A DNA stretch of 47,977 nucleotides from NCBI GenBank assembly GCA_002731275.1, contig PCBK01000096.1, positions 1 through 47,977 on the forward strand, in the 5' to 3' direction. Source of the DNA: Deltaproteobacteria bacterium (lineage in GTDB: Bacteria > Myxococcota_C > UBA6777). The notes beneath the pieces are model-generated. The model did no database searches, was not told the DNA's origin, and saw only the letters and a list, made by a program, of their open reading frames with translations. Both the position numbers and the translations under genes were made by a program. Of this stretch, positions 26,477 to 35,964 are shown piece by piece; positions within the stretch are counted from its first letter, which is position 1, and each line of letters opens with the position of its first letter.

Positions 26477-27136
26477 TTATTCTCCTTGGTCGTTGGTCGT
26501 GGGAGTTGTGTTTTCGGTTGGTGTGGGTTCCGTTTTGGGGGTTGTGGATTTGCGTGTGAACATCGCGTTCTTGATGGATTGATACTGTCTTGAAGTCCGA
26601 CCAAAAGAGCGTCTGGTGAAGCGTTTGGTATCGTTGATGTGTTTTTCGAGATTGGTGAGTTGTTTGTTTTTTTCTTGGACGAATTGGTGATAGACTTCTT
26701 TGATGCTGTCGGCTTCTTCCTGTTCTTTGTCGAACGCACTTTCGAGGACCAGTAACTCGTCGAGTCCCTCTTGGGCGAAGTAGAGGTCGGGGTTGTTGGC
26801 GATGACTTCAATGATGGAGTCAGCAAAATATTCTTCTTCTGCGAGGTTTGTTGGGGGTTCGAGTGAGCGAATGACGTCGAGATGTGGCAACTCCATTTTG
26901 AGGAGTTCGCTGTAGTAGAGAGAGCGCTTTGTGAGTGTTGACAGAGCTTTGTTGGATTCGCGGCGTTCTTTGCGCCATTGTGCATCAAGGGCTGTGAGCT
27001 GTGCGAAAGTATATTCGGCTTGCTTGATAGCATTTTCGAGGATGGTGAGTTTGTGTTTGCAGAAGATGTCGTTTGCGTTGGATTTCAAGATAAGAAGACA
27101 GGCTTTGGCTTGTTGGATTTTTTGGGATTCTCTCAT
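26477..27136 (-). CDS. Coiled-coil protein with Thr/Pro-rich tail, unknown function
   Basis: A 219-residue cytosolic protein. AGGAG lies 8 bases before ATG 27136. Residues 1-75 and 125-175 are charged helices with heptad spacing (LTILENAIKQAEYTFAQL; EADSIKEVYHQFVQEKNKQL), so coiled coils are likely. The last 30 residues are Thr/Pro/Glu-rich (TPKTEPTPTENTTP) and probably disordered. It is divergent to the helicase-nuclease gene across a 322-base gap, so the two may share control. No family recognised. Confidence 0.65.
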   Translation of the reverse strand: MRESQKIQQAKACLLILKSNANDIFCKHKLTILENAIKQAEYTFAQLTALDAQWRKERRESNKALSTLTKRSLYYSELLKMELPHLDVIRSLEPPTNLAEEEYFADSIIEVIANNPDLYFAQEGLDELLVLESAFDKEQEEADSIKEVYHQFVQEKNKQLTNLEKHINDTKRFTRRSFGRTSRQYQSIKNAMFTRKSTTPKTEPTPTENTTPTTNDQGE

Positions 27137-27333
27137 AATGTGAGCTCCTGTTTAAAATGTGGTGAAGGTGAACATGTTGCCGCGATTTGTTTGTTTGCGG
27201 CGTCTGGCCACCCACCAGAGCAAAGAGAGTACCCATCATGTCTATGTCATGTTTTCTTTGGTTATTCGGTTTGTTATGGTGATGAAGAGGGAATTGTGGT
27301 GTCTTTGATGTGTCCAGATTTCGTTCGGTGATT

Positions 27334-27356
27334 GTCCATATGTGCAATATTTGGAC
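27334..27356. promoter_or_regulatory. Imperfect palindrome in a divergent gap
   Basis: GTCCATAT-GTGCAAT-ATTTGGAC, eight-base arms with one mismatch, in the 27137-27458 gap between divergent genes. Could be an operator. No clear promoter hexamers or RNA gene were found in the rest of the gap. Confidence 0.25.
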
Positions 27357-27458
27357 GGGCTTCGACGTTTCTTCATATTGACAGGGCTGAATTTGGCCTT
27401 TAGTCTCCTTATGTCGTTCATATCCGAGACCTTTTGCCACAAAAGATGTGAGAGTAAG

Positions 27459-30400
27459 ATGACCACAACACAAAAGAATAAGCCCGGTTCACTCGATAAA
27501 AAGGGCATGAGTGATTATACAGAGACACAATGTTCGCGACAGCTGTATATCAAACTTGGCGAACATGACCCTCGTTGGATACAAAGGGATATTCAAAAAA
27601 ATACTCATTTTACAGGTTCAGCCCTGACCCTTGCAGCCTCTGGGAAGCGCTACGAACAAAAGGTCTACACTATTTTGCGTCGCCTCTTTCGTCAACAAAC
27701 CCATTGCACACTCAAGCCACCCGCCAACAAGGAGGTGATAGAGACCTTTCTTGACCCAAGGCTTGCAAAGCGCCTTCACCAAGAGGTAAGAGGAGAGGCA
27801 CAACTCCTCTTGGAATACGAGTGGCCTCTTTGTGATCAATTTGTCAGGCGGGTCTTTGGACAACAACCTGATGAAGAGATCGCTACCCTTGGTAATCAGT
27901 ATGGACGTGTCTTGCGGCCTGATATTATGCTACTCCATCCCATTCCAAAGGGGCAAAAGGCTCCTCTTAAATGTCTACTCCCTGGTGGGAAAGCAGCATC
28001 TTTTTCACCTACAGCGCTTCAAGGACGTTTTGGTATCTCCATTCTCGATATCAAATACACGCCTGATGAGCGGGTTGGACGTCGGCACTTTGCTGAGCTG
28101 CTCTTTTATATCCACGCTCTCACAGAGTGGCTTCACGAGACACAGTTGGATGAATTCTTCTTTGTACCATGTCACGGACACGGTATTCTGGGGTTTCTCG
28201 AAGAGGATACACTCTATGATCTGACTCTCGATGATCTTCTTTGGCGAAGTCCTGACGAACTCTCCGGAAAACATACACCTAAGATCAGCCCGTTGCTATG
28301 GGAAGACACACATCAACTCTTTACCCACGCCGAGAAGACCGTTCGTACACTTTGGCAGCTCGCAAAACAACGAACACCCATCGAAGAGATCCCTCTTTGT
28401 GTACAACCCGCTTGTGGTCGGTGTCCGTTTATCGATGATTGCATTTCCACACTCAAAGGTACAACACCAACGCAGTCTGATAGCTGGGATATCCGGCTCA
28501 TTCCCTATCTCAAGACTGCTGTCGCGCAACAACTCAATGAACATGGTATTTACACTGTTGGTGAGCTATTGCAAGGTATCGAGGAGATTCCACTCGGAAA
28601 CACACCTGTCCCCCTTCATGCTGAGATTCCCGCTCTCAAACTACGGGCACAAGCACTCTCCACACAACGCGCTGTCTATCCCGAAGGCGAGCATACATCC
28701 CTGTCTCTTCCAAAATACATCGATATGGCGCTTGTCTTCAATCTCGAAGTTGACCACACCAACGAACTTGTCTTTGCCTTTGGCTTTTACTTGGACACAA
28801 AACAACCTTCGCCAAAACTCCAGAGATTACACAACGATTGGTGGAGAATGTGGCGTTCTGTGCTCCGAGGGGAAAGGGAGTTACAGGATATCAGCTCTGT
28901 CCTTGACCTCGAAGCGTTGGAGCTTGGATGGCACAAAGGTGATGATTTTTCCGATAAACTGTCGCTTTTACTTCAAGAGATGGAGAGGCTGCTTCGGACT
29001 TTAGAAGCTGATGGTGTTTTGATTCTTCGTGCGGTTGGTGAGTCTTATCAATTTGGTTCACAAGAATACACCACGCAAAAGTATCCTCTTGTACGTTGCC
29101 AGTATAGCTATGTCAGCGGTGGGATTGAGCCAGAGCACGAATATATGTTGCTTAAAAATATGATCCAGCAGCTTCATCGTGTGATGAGAATGTGTTCCTT
29201 GACAGAGCTACTTGTGACGACAAAGCACGAGACTTACGATTCTTTATATCATGAGAACTTCGCGGGGTTTTATTGGTCAGATGAACAAGTCGACCATCTC
29301 CGTGCCCTCGTCGAACGTCATCTCCCGGCACTTCAACAAGATCATGCTCTTTCAAAAACATTCTACGAACTGGTTGATTGGATGACGCCTGCCGATTCTG
29401 GTGTTCGGCACCACGCACTCCATAAGAAAATGTATGATTTACGTGAGTTTGTCGGTTCATCTGTCGGACTCCCACAGATCATCAACTACACATGGCACCA
29501 AACAAGACCTCTGTGGAAGAAAGATTTTGAAGCCAACCCATACTTTTGGACACCACACTTTAACCAGATGGATTTTGGGATCTGGCACAGTACAATCGAA
29601 GAGATCGACACCAATGAACGTTCTCAAAAAGAATCGGATATTCGCGATCAACTTGTCCTGAAGATGAGAACGCTTCACGAGATTTTGCGTCACTTCCACA
29701 AAGAAGCCAGCGACGTTATCCCAAAAGAGTCCAAGACGATGAGCAGTCAGGACTTCCAGCGAGATAGACGCAATCGTCAATATCACCAACTCGGCTCTTT
29801 GTGGCAGGGATACCACCAACTCAACGCGGCGATTAGCGCGCTCACCAATGACGCCGCGCGGTTGACGTGGCCTGAACAAAGTATCGCAAAGTTACAAGCT
29901 GGTAAGCTCTCTGGGATGACCATCAAAATAGATGATCGAGATGGAAAAGACTATGAGGTCGTGAACTTTTCGTTGTTGGGCCTGTCCAGCCATATGAAGA
30001 TCTCCGTGAAAGACCGTGTACTTTTGCTTCCACGCACAATGAGGGACAGTCATGCGTTTCCTTTTCACAATATGGGACGCTTGAGCAAGTTGATCGTCGA
30101 AGACCTCGTCTGGGAGCCTTCCGAGCAGGGATATTGTGTGACCGCCGTTCGTGAACTCAAGAAGCGAAAAGAAGGGGACAAGGAGACACTCCACTCCTTT
30201 ACGGAGCTGTATGCACTCTATGATGCTGAAGATTGGTTTGTCTATCCTACAGATCTGGACGTTTGGACGGGACGCTTGGCATTGAACGGGGATGCTTTGC
30301 TGAGACGATATCAGCTCGGATATTCGTGGTTAGCAGAGCGTTTGATGTTCTTACACGGTTTGGGAGGTGAGCATCTGGAAGCTCCCAAAACACTCAATGT

Positions 30401-32153
30401 GCATGCCGCAGAACTCTACACCTACGCACCACAGTTACTTCCTCAAAAGCGTGATTGTACGGGAGAAGACGTTTTGACTCCCATTCGTTTTCGTCCTGAT
30501 TCATCTCAGCAAGAAGGAATCTTACATGCGTTATCTTCGTCCATCTCATGTTTACAGGGACCACCCGGGACAGGAAAATCACAGACCATCATTGCCCTCA
30601 TCGATGAATTTATCGATCGACATAAAGGTCCAGCGAGAATTTTGATCTCAGCCTTTTCTTACAGTGCCTTGCAAGTGGTCGTGCAAAAGCTGCTCGACAG
30701 TCGCTATGGTGATGGGCCGGCACCAGATCCCACACAATTGAGCGATGCATCGAGATTGCCTATTTTCTATGCTTCGTCCTCTGAATCGGAGAGTTTTGTA
30801 CACGATCCAAATCAACAGGACGTAATGCATTTGTCTTTGTCATCGAAAGGTGTCCATCTAGATGGTGAGCGGATCGATTTTAGGAGGGGATCGAGAAAGG
30901 ATAAAATCTTTGAGCGTATGTTTGCTCACAAGGGGTTGGAGGGGGATGGTAGTTTTGTGTTGTTCGCGAATGCTCATACTTTATATCATCTTGGGACGTT
31001 GAGTAAGGCGAACAAGAGGCGATTGGTGCATGAGGATTTTGGTTTTGATTTGATCATCATTGATGAAGCTTCACAGATGCCAGCGAGTTACTTCACGGCG
31101 ATTGCACAATTCGTTCATCCATTTGAGGCGCGTCTTGTATTGCCAAAAGATGAAGATGCGTTGAAAAGAGAGATTCGTTGTGGTGCACCAGAGCTCTCGA
31201 TTGAAGGTGTGCCTTCATCAGATGACCTGACACATGTTGTCCTCGTTGGAGATCAGGAGCAGTTACCACCAGTCCAGCAGATCGAACCTCCTCGCAAGTT
31301 GAAGCCAATGCTTGATAGTGTGTTTCGGTACTTTTTGGAGGTGCATCATGTCCCGAAGCATCAACTCTCCTACAATTATCGATCACACAAAGACATTGTG
31401 AGATGTGTACGTCGGCTGGCGATTTACGATCAGTTACACGCCTTTCATCAGGATGATGCGTATTTGTCGGCGATTCCAGATGTGTTACCTGATACGATTG
31501 AGGCTCCTTGGTTGCGGCAGTTGTTGGGGCGAAGGCAAGTTGTTTCGACATTGATTCATGGGCGTCAGTGGGATACAGCGTTGAGTCCTTTCGAGGCGAA
31601 GTTGACCGCTGATGTTGTTCTGGCTTTTTTTGCACAGATGGGTGTGGACTCAGATGAACGTGAGCGACAGTTTTGGCAAGAAGACGTGGGGGTTGTGTCA
31701 CCACACAACGCGCATGGTCGCTTGATCGTACGTGAGATTGCGGAGCGTCTGTTATCGGGAGTTGGGGCGAGGACCTATCTGCCGGAGACAGAGTTAATGG
31801 AGTGTTTGTCAACAACTGTGTATTCTGTGGAGAAGTTTCAGGGTTCGGACAGGCGTTTGATTGTGGGGAGTGTGGGTGTGTCTTCGGTGGATCGTTTGGC
31901 GGCGGAGGAAGGGTTTTTGTACGATATGAGTCGCTTGAATGTTCTGATCTCTCGTGCAAAACACAAGATGTTGTTGATCTGTAGCCAGCAGTATTTGGAT
32001 TACGTTCCACGGGATAGGGATGTGATGACCGTCGCAGCTCGTGTGAGAGAGTATGCCTACGATTTGTGCAATGAGAGTCAAGTGTACGATGTCCCCTTTG
32101 GTTCGGGGAGTGAGTTTATCGAGTTGCGTTGGATGGTCTCCAAAGATCCATGA
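27459..32153 (+). CDS. RecB/Cas4-like nuclease fused to SF1 (Dna2-type) helicase
   Basis: A 1564-residue DNA-processing enzyme. N-terminal PD-(D/E)XK nuclease: PD in LRPDIMLL near 152-154, DIK in SILDIKYT near 196, and a Cys cluster C314/C319/C322/C328 (CVQPACGRCPFIDDC) like the Fe-S cluster of Cas4, AddB and Dna2. C-terminal SF1 helicase: Walker A GPPGTGKS at 1034-1041, Walker B IIIDEAS with D1202, motif III VGDQEQLPP, motif IV/V regions (LSYNYRSH; STTVYSVEKFQGSD; NVLISRAKHKMLLI). The layout matches the TM0106-type RecB nuclease-helicase fusions. ATG at 27459 has GAGAG upstream; an ATG at 27507 and a longer frame from 27342 are alternatives. It converges on the hipA/hsd run. Likely a defence or repair helicase-nuclease. 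Confidence 0.85.
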   Translation: MTTTQKNKPGSLDKKGMSDYTETQCSRQLYIKLGEHDPRWIQRDIQKNTHFTGSALTLAASGKRYEQKVYTILRRLFRQQTHCTLKPPANKEVIETFLDPRLAKRLHQEVRGEAQLLLEYEWPLCDQFVRRVFGQQPDEEIATLGNQYGRVLRPDIMLLHPIPKGQKAPLKCLLPGGKAASFSPTALQGRFGISILDIKYTPDERVGRRHFAELLFYIHALTEWLHETQLDEFFFVPCHGHGILGFLEEDTLYDLTLDDLLWRSPDELSGKHTPKISPLLWEDTHQLFTHAEKTVRTLWQLAKQRTPIEEIPLCVQPACGRCPFIDDCISTLKGTTPTQSDSWDIRLIPYLKTAVAQQLNEHGIYTVGELLQGIEEIPLGNTPVPLHAEIPALKLRAQALSTQRAVYPEGEHTSLSLPKYIDMALVFNLEVDHTNELVFAFGFYLDTKQPSPKLQRLHNDWWRMWRSVLRGERELQDISSVLDLEALELGWHKGDDFSDKLSLLLQEMERLLRTLEADGVLILRAVGESYQFGSQEYTTQKYPLVRCQYSYVSGGIEPEHEYMLLKNMIQQLHRVMRMCSLTELLVTTKHETYDSLYHENFAGFYWSDEQVDHLRALVERHLPALQQDHALSKTFYELVDWMTPADSGVRHHALHKKMYDLREFVGSSVGLPQIINYTWHQTRPLWKKDFEANPYFWTPHFNQMDFGIWHSTIEEIDTNERSQKESDIRDQLVLKMRTLHEILRHFHKEASDVIPKESKTMSSQDFQRDRRNRQYHQLGSLWQGYHQLNAAISALTNDAARLTWPEQSIAKLQAGKLSGMTIKIDDRDGKDYEVVNFSLLGLSSHMKISVKDRVLLLPRTMRDSHAFPFHNMGRLSKLIVEDLVWEPSEQGYCVTAVRELKKRKEGDKETLHSFTELYALYDAEDWFVYPTDLDVWTGRLALNGDALLRRYQLGYSWLAERLMFLHGLGGEHLEAPKTLNVHAAELYTYAPQLLPQKRDCTGEDVLTPIRFRPDSSQQEGILHALSSSISCLQGPPGTGKSQTIIALIDEFIDRHKGPARILISAFSYSALQVVVQKLLDSRYGDGPAPDPTQLSDASRLPIFYASSSESESFVHDPNQQDVMHLSLSSKGVHLDGERIDFRRGSRKDKIFERMFAHKGLEGDGSFVLFANAHTLYHLGTLSKANKRRLVHEDFGFDLIIIDEASQMPASYFTAIAQFVHPFEARLVLPKDEDALKREIRCGAPELSIEGVPSSDDLTHVVLVGDQEQLPPVQQIEPPRKLKPMLDSVFRYFLEVHHVPKHQLSYNYRSHKDIVRCVRRLAIYDQLHAFHQDDAYLSAIPDVLPDTIEAPWLRQLLGRRQVVSTLIHGRQWDTALSPFEAKLTADVVLAFFAQMGVDSDERERQFWQEDVGVVSPHNAHGRLIVREIAERLLSGVGARTYLPETELMECLSTTVYSVEKFQGSDRRLIVGSVGVSSVDRLAAEEGFLYDMSRLNVLISRAKHKMLLICSQQYLDYVPRDRDVMTVAARVREYAYDLCNESQVYDVPFGSGSEFIELRWMVSKDP

Positions 32154-32173
32154 TATTGTGTCGGTCATTTTGT

Positions 32174-32188
32174 GTTCGCATTGCGAAC
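32174..32188. promoter_or_regulatory. parS-like palindrome between convergent genes
   Basis: Perfect TGTTCGCATTGCGAACA (full 17 bases) in the 92-base gap between the helicase-nuclease stop and the 3' end of the hipA-like gene, 11.5 kb from the array. Confidence 0.7.
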
Positions 32189-32245
32189 ATCAAAGTTCTT
32201 TTTGATGTGAGTGTGATTCTTGTGGGTGACTTGAGCTCTGTGGAT

Positions 32246-33493
32246 TTATTCGCCACGGAGGAGGCGAAGTCGCTTCCAGTGTTGTTTCAAGGCTTGCCTT
32301 GCCTCCTCATCCAACCTCAATGTTCCTTCCAGTTGACGCCAAGCGTCCATCATTTTGCTCACAGTGTTTTGGACAAATGCTTTGATTTCGTCTTCTGGTT
32401 TTGTGATACCGATCTTTTTGTAGAGTCTTACAAATGAGGCTGAGGTGACTTTTTCCCACTGTTTTTTTGAGCGTTTGTCAAAGTTAAGTGCGAGATCCTC
32501 GTTTTCAAAGAAAGAGAGGGTTGAGACAAAATCATAGGCTGGCGAGAGCCTTGCTTTGTATCCGTCGGGGTAAATGAGAGCCCAATTCTTGAGGTGAGCG
32601 TCACCGTTACCGGAAAGGATGATGAAGATGACTCGGCGAAGGTATTCTTCCAAGTCATCCTCGGATTGGGTGATGGAGGAGATTATCCTTCCAATGGATA
32701 AGTAGTTTCCTTTTTTGAACGCGCGTTCTGGGTAAACATTTAAGATTTGAGCAAAGTCTTCGAAGTGAATACGTCTTGGGTTCTTTGAACGGTCGAATCG
32801 TTCGATTGCATAGGCCCATTGTTCATCGCCAAAAAAACTTTTCTCTGGTAAACCCTTAATCTCATTGAGATCCAGCAATAAAAAATCTGGAACATCGATA
32901 CCACTTTCTCTAGCCCACGTCATCATAGACCATTCATTCTCTGGGACTCTGGGAAATTTCTGTCCCGGAAGTTTGATAATCCAATCGCCTTGGACACCCT
33001 CTCGTGGGATCGTGAGCCCCTTGCCCTCTTTGAATGCCGATAGCTTGAGTTGTAGGTTCGTCATCGAGAATTTATGGGGATTGTCTTCTGGTGCTGTGGA
33101 TTCTTCCTCTTCAAACGTGTTTGTCTCTTCATGTTCGTATTGAAGGAGGTCTTGGAGTTCTGTCTCTTCGGCAACGACTCTCACTGCACCTGGAAGTTCC
33201 TCTCCCAAATGAGCCAGCAGGGAGAAATCATTGTCGATATCTGTTTGGAGTTGCTTGATGATAAGCTCCCTCAGCAATCCATCAGGGAGTAGGTTCGAAA
33301 ACCACTCAGGGAGTCGTGAGCGTGAGCTATGGACTTTGTGGAGATCCTCGATAAAGACCTGGCCAAGAACAGGTCGGGGGTAGAGTTTTTTGTAACTTTC
33401 CAACAAGCGAAACTCAATCCTACTTCCGTCTGATAGGGTTAATCTTCCGACTTTTGTGTCTTGTATGTACACAACCAAGGTGTGGGAGTTCAT
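32246..33493 (-). CDS. HipA-family Ser/Thr kinase (toxin-type)
   Basis: A 415-residue HipA-type kinase. N-terminal subdomain 1-105 (VGRLTLSDG ... WFSNLLPDGLLRELI), then the P-loop segment KFSMTNLQLKLS with S143 at the place of the autophosphorylated serine of E. coli HipA, K174 in DWIIKLPG, catalytic GNGDAHLKN with D298 and N303, and metal-site D321 in SPAYDFV. All active residues are kept, so kinase activity is expected; HipA phosphorylates glutamyl-tRNA synthetase, but the target here is unknown. An acidic insert lies at 115-140. No HipB-type helix-turn-helix gene is next to it. AGGAAAAG precedes ATG 33493. It aligns with the first 410 residues of the upstream neighbour, so the two are tandem paralogues. 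Confidence 0.85.
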   Translation of the reverse strand: MNSHTLVVYIQDTKVGRLTLSDGSRIEFRLLESYKKLYPRPVLGQVFIEDLHKVHSSRSRLPEWFSNLLPDGLLRELIIKQLQTDIDNDFSLLAHLGEELPGAVRVVAEETELQDLLQYEHEETNTFEEEESTAPEDNPHKFSMTNLQLKLSAFKEGKGLTIPREGVQGDWIIKLPGQKFPRVPENEWSMMTWARESGIDVPDFLLLDLNEIKGLPEKSFFGDEQWAYAIERFDRSKNPRRIHFEDFAQILNVYPERAFKKGNYLSIGRIISSITQSEDDLEEYLRRVIFIILSGNGDAHLKNWALIYPDGYKARLSPAYDFVSTLSFFENEDLALNFDKRSKKQWEKVTSASFVRLYKKIGITKPEDEIKAFVQNTVSKMMDAWRQLEGTLRLDEEARQALKQHWKRLRLLRGE

Positions 33494-33676
33494 GTTCTTT
33501 TCCTATGCCAAGTTGTTTATTTAGTAGCCTGTAAAGTGTTATTGGTGCTCAAGTAAGTAATCTGAACGGATATTGTGTGAATGTTGATGTCTAAGCCCTC
33601 GTTTTTATGACGTTACTTTTGGGTTCGTTTGTGTGTTTTTTCTCCACTTTCTTTGGGATACTCGCGACGCTTTTGA

Positions 33677-35962
33677 TCAAGCATCCTTTTGAAAGGGAAC
33701 ACAAACGAATTGTATCCAGTCTTCGTCATGGCTACCTATTATTTTTTGAATACGCCATACTTGCGAGTCTTCAAAGCGGACAAGAGAATCACCTTCTCTA
33801 AAAGAGGCTGAGTACTCTACTTGCCAAAGTCTCTTGTCTAGTTTGACTAGATCGTAAGCCCTTATAATTTGCCCACGAACGCTGTAAAGGACTTCTCGAT
33901 CCATAAGGACTTGGACGGTTCGTTTGGTGCTTGTCTGCTCTCCAACAAGTTTTCCCCAATGTGAATGGTTCGTAGAGAGTACAACTTCTTCAAATCTTTC
34001 TTCTTTTTTTACGATGTTTTCGGTGTGAACAACACGTAAAGGTATATACTCACTAGGTAGATTGCGGTCCTCACTTAAAGTGAGCATGTCCCAATCGTCT
34101 ATGTTGTTGGAGAGAGGTCCTTTGGGGTCTAATTGCTTAAGGAAGTCTCTAAAAGGAAAAGGCAACCCTCGAAGATATAGCATCGTCCAAGGTTCCTTTT
34201 TTAGAAAAGCATACGATCCTCTTGTGAGATTTCTGTTGGCAAATTCTTGATACGGACCATGATGGGCTCGCCATTTTCTTGTGTTTACATCGAAAATAAG
34301 TGCAAGAGTTTTTTTCTCCGAAGATTCTCCTTTTCCAGATAACAGCTGTGTACCAGCTAATGCACCGACCAGTAAACCCACGAGGATCCCCGCAGGACTC
34401 GTTTTCAGGATCACTGAAGCAGCAGCGCCTAACACCGCACCTGTTAAAGTCTCCCCTGTAAGTGGACTGCTTTCATCGTCGTTTGCAAGGCTAAAACGTG
34501 CGATGTTGGATTCCTCATCAATGGCGATGTTTAGGAGTTTTCCACCAACGAGAGCTCTCAGTGATTGATCTTCTTGTTTTCGTAACTCGATGGGCGATGA
34601 GTCCTTTGTGAGTTCGTACACTTCATTCGCGAAGACATCCAGGTAGTCATACTCATTCTTGTATTTGTTGAGTACTTTGGCGATATCGCTTAGACGAAGC
34701 TGTGTCGGGGGTCGAACCCTCTCCTTCATCAATGGGATAGTTCCCCAATGTACACGAAGACGTTCTTTTGCTTCTTCTTCTAGGGGCAAGTCATCTTCTA
34801 GTGTAGACCATGCTGTCATTATTTCAACGACTGTATTTTCTATGAAAATTTTGATCTCGTCTTCTGTTCTCTCCTCAAGGAATCCCAAAGATTGAAGCTT
34901 TTGAAACATTTTCACAAAAGAGCGAGCTGAGACATCTTCCCACCGTTTGGACTTTTGCAAGTTGAGCGCGAGTTTATCGTTGTGAATGTATTGGATTGTT
35001 GAAACAAAGTCGTAAGCAGGAGAGAGGCGGGCCTTTACATTGTCAGGGTAAATCAAAGACCAATTCTTGTGGTGTGCGTCGGCATTGCCTGAAAGGATGA
35101 TGAAGAGCAGTCTCCGAACGTATTCCTCAAAGTCTTTCTCAGAGTTTGTCACTGCAAGCAGGATCTTTGCGATGGAGTTGTAACTGAACTTGTCGTATTT
35201 TTCCTGGGGATACAGACCAAATATCTGGGCAAAATCTTCAATGTGAACACGTCGTGACGGTTCAGGACGATCAAAACGTTTGATTGCGAAGGCGAGTTTT
35301 TCTGATTTGTGAAGATGTTCTGGAGGCAAACCCTGGATATCGTCCGTATCAAAGAGGTCGAACTCAGGTACATCAATGCCACTTTTTTTGGCCCAAGTCA
35401 TCATGGACCATTCGTTTTCTGGTACTCTCTTGTATCTTTGATCTGGTAACTTGACGATCCAGTCGCCACCAATTCCCTTTGCTGGTATTGTCAGACCTCG
35501 ATCTTTTCGAGATGCTGAGAATTTGAGTTGTACACCTGCGAGAGAGAACCTCAGCGTCTGAGCATCTTCCTCTTCCTCTGTTGCCATACCATCTGTAGAG
35601 TTCTCTGTGTGTTGGTAAAATCCTTCAAGGGGTTGCTCTGGTAGGACACGTACAGCTCCGGGAAGATCTTTGCCGAGATGATGGAGCAGAAAGAATTCTC
35701 GCTCTGTGTGAACTGCTGCTTGCTTGGCGACGAGCTCTCTCAACAAACCCTCTGGAAGGAGGTTGGAAAACCAGGGGATGAGTCTCATTCGTGTTCGGTA
35801 TTCTTTATCGAGATGATCAAGGAAGGTCTGTCCCAGTGTGGGGCGTGGGACCATTTGTTTGTAGCTGTCCAACAGTCGAAACTCGATTTCGCCTTTCTGG
35901 GACAGGGTTAATTTTCCGACAGGTTCTTCTTGCAAATATACAAACATTGTTTTGGTAGACAT
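33677..35962 (-). CDS. HipA-type kinase fused to a glycine-zipper segment and novel C-terminal region
   Basis: A 761-residue fusion. Residues 1-410 are a complete HipA kinase: P-loop serine S140 (FSLAGVQLKFS), GGDWIVKLP, catalytic GNADAHHKN with D295 and N300, and D318 in SPAYDFV. Residues 410-500 are a helical linker. About 505-540 is a Gly/Ala-rich hydrophobic stretch (GAVLGAAASVILKTSPAGIL and VGLLVGALAGTQLL) like a glycine zipper, which could cross or perforate a membrane. Residues 545-761 are soluble, beta-rich and unknown to me. ATG at 35962 follows the DUF262 stop by 3 bases, with the GAGGA of the preceding Asp/Glu tail as ribosome site, so the two genes form an operon. A TTG at 35968 is an alternative start. 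Confidence 0.82.
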   Translation of the reverse strand: MSTKTMFVYLQEEPVGKLTLSQKGEIEFRLLDSYKQMVPRPTLGQTFLDHLDKEYRTRMRLIPWFSNLLPEGLLRELVAKQAAVHTEREFFLLHHLGKDLPGAVRVLPEQPLEGFYQHTENSTDGMATEEEEDAQTLRFSLAGVQLKFSASRKDRGLTIPAKGIGGDWIVKLPDQRYKRVPENEWSMMTWAKKSGIDVPEFDLFDTDDIQGLPPEHLHKSEKLAFAIKRFDRPEPSRRVHIEDFAQIFGLYPQEKYDKFSYNSIAKILLAVTNSEKDFEEYVRRLLFIILSGNADAHHKNWSLIYPDNVKARLSPAYDFVSTIQYIHNDKLALNLQKSKRWEDVSARSFVKMFQKLQSLGFLEERTEDEIKIFIENTVVEIMTAWSTLEDDLPLEEEAKERLRVHWGTIPLMKERVRPPTQLRLSDIAKVLNKYKNEYDYLDVFANEVYELTKDSSPIELRKQEDQSLRALVGGKLLNIAIDEESNIARFSLANDDESSPLTGETLTGAVLGAAASVILKTSPAGILVGLLVGALAGTQLLSGKGESSEKKTLALIFDVNTRKWRAHHGPYQEFANRNLTRGSYAFLKKEPWTMLYLRGLPFPFRDFLKQLDPKGPLSNNIDDWDMLTLSEDRNLPSEYIPLRVVHTENIVKKEERFEEVVLSTNHSHWGKLVGEQTSTKRTVQVLMDREVLYSVRGQIIRAYDLVKLDKRLWQVEYSASFREGDSLVRFEDSQVWRIQKIIGSHDEDWIQFVCVPFQKDA

Positions 35963-35964
35963 CT

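Noticed and set aside
26179-27033. 284-codon minus-strand frame ending in LTKRR repeats
   Set aside because: It overlaps the coiled-coil gene in another frame and runs into the 21-bp minisatellite; no ribosome site.
31093-32010. 305-codon open frame on the minus strand
   Set aside because: Antisense to the helicase motifs of the nuclease-helicase; composition is Ser/His/Thr-rich noise.
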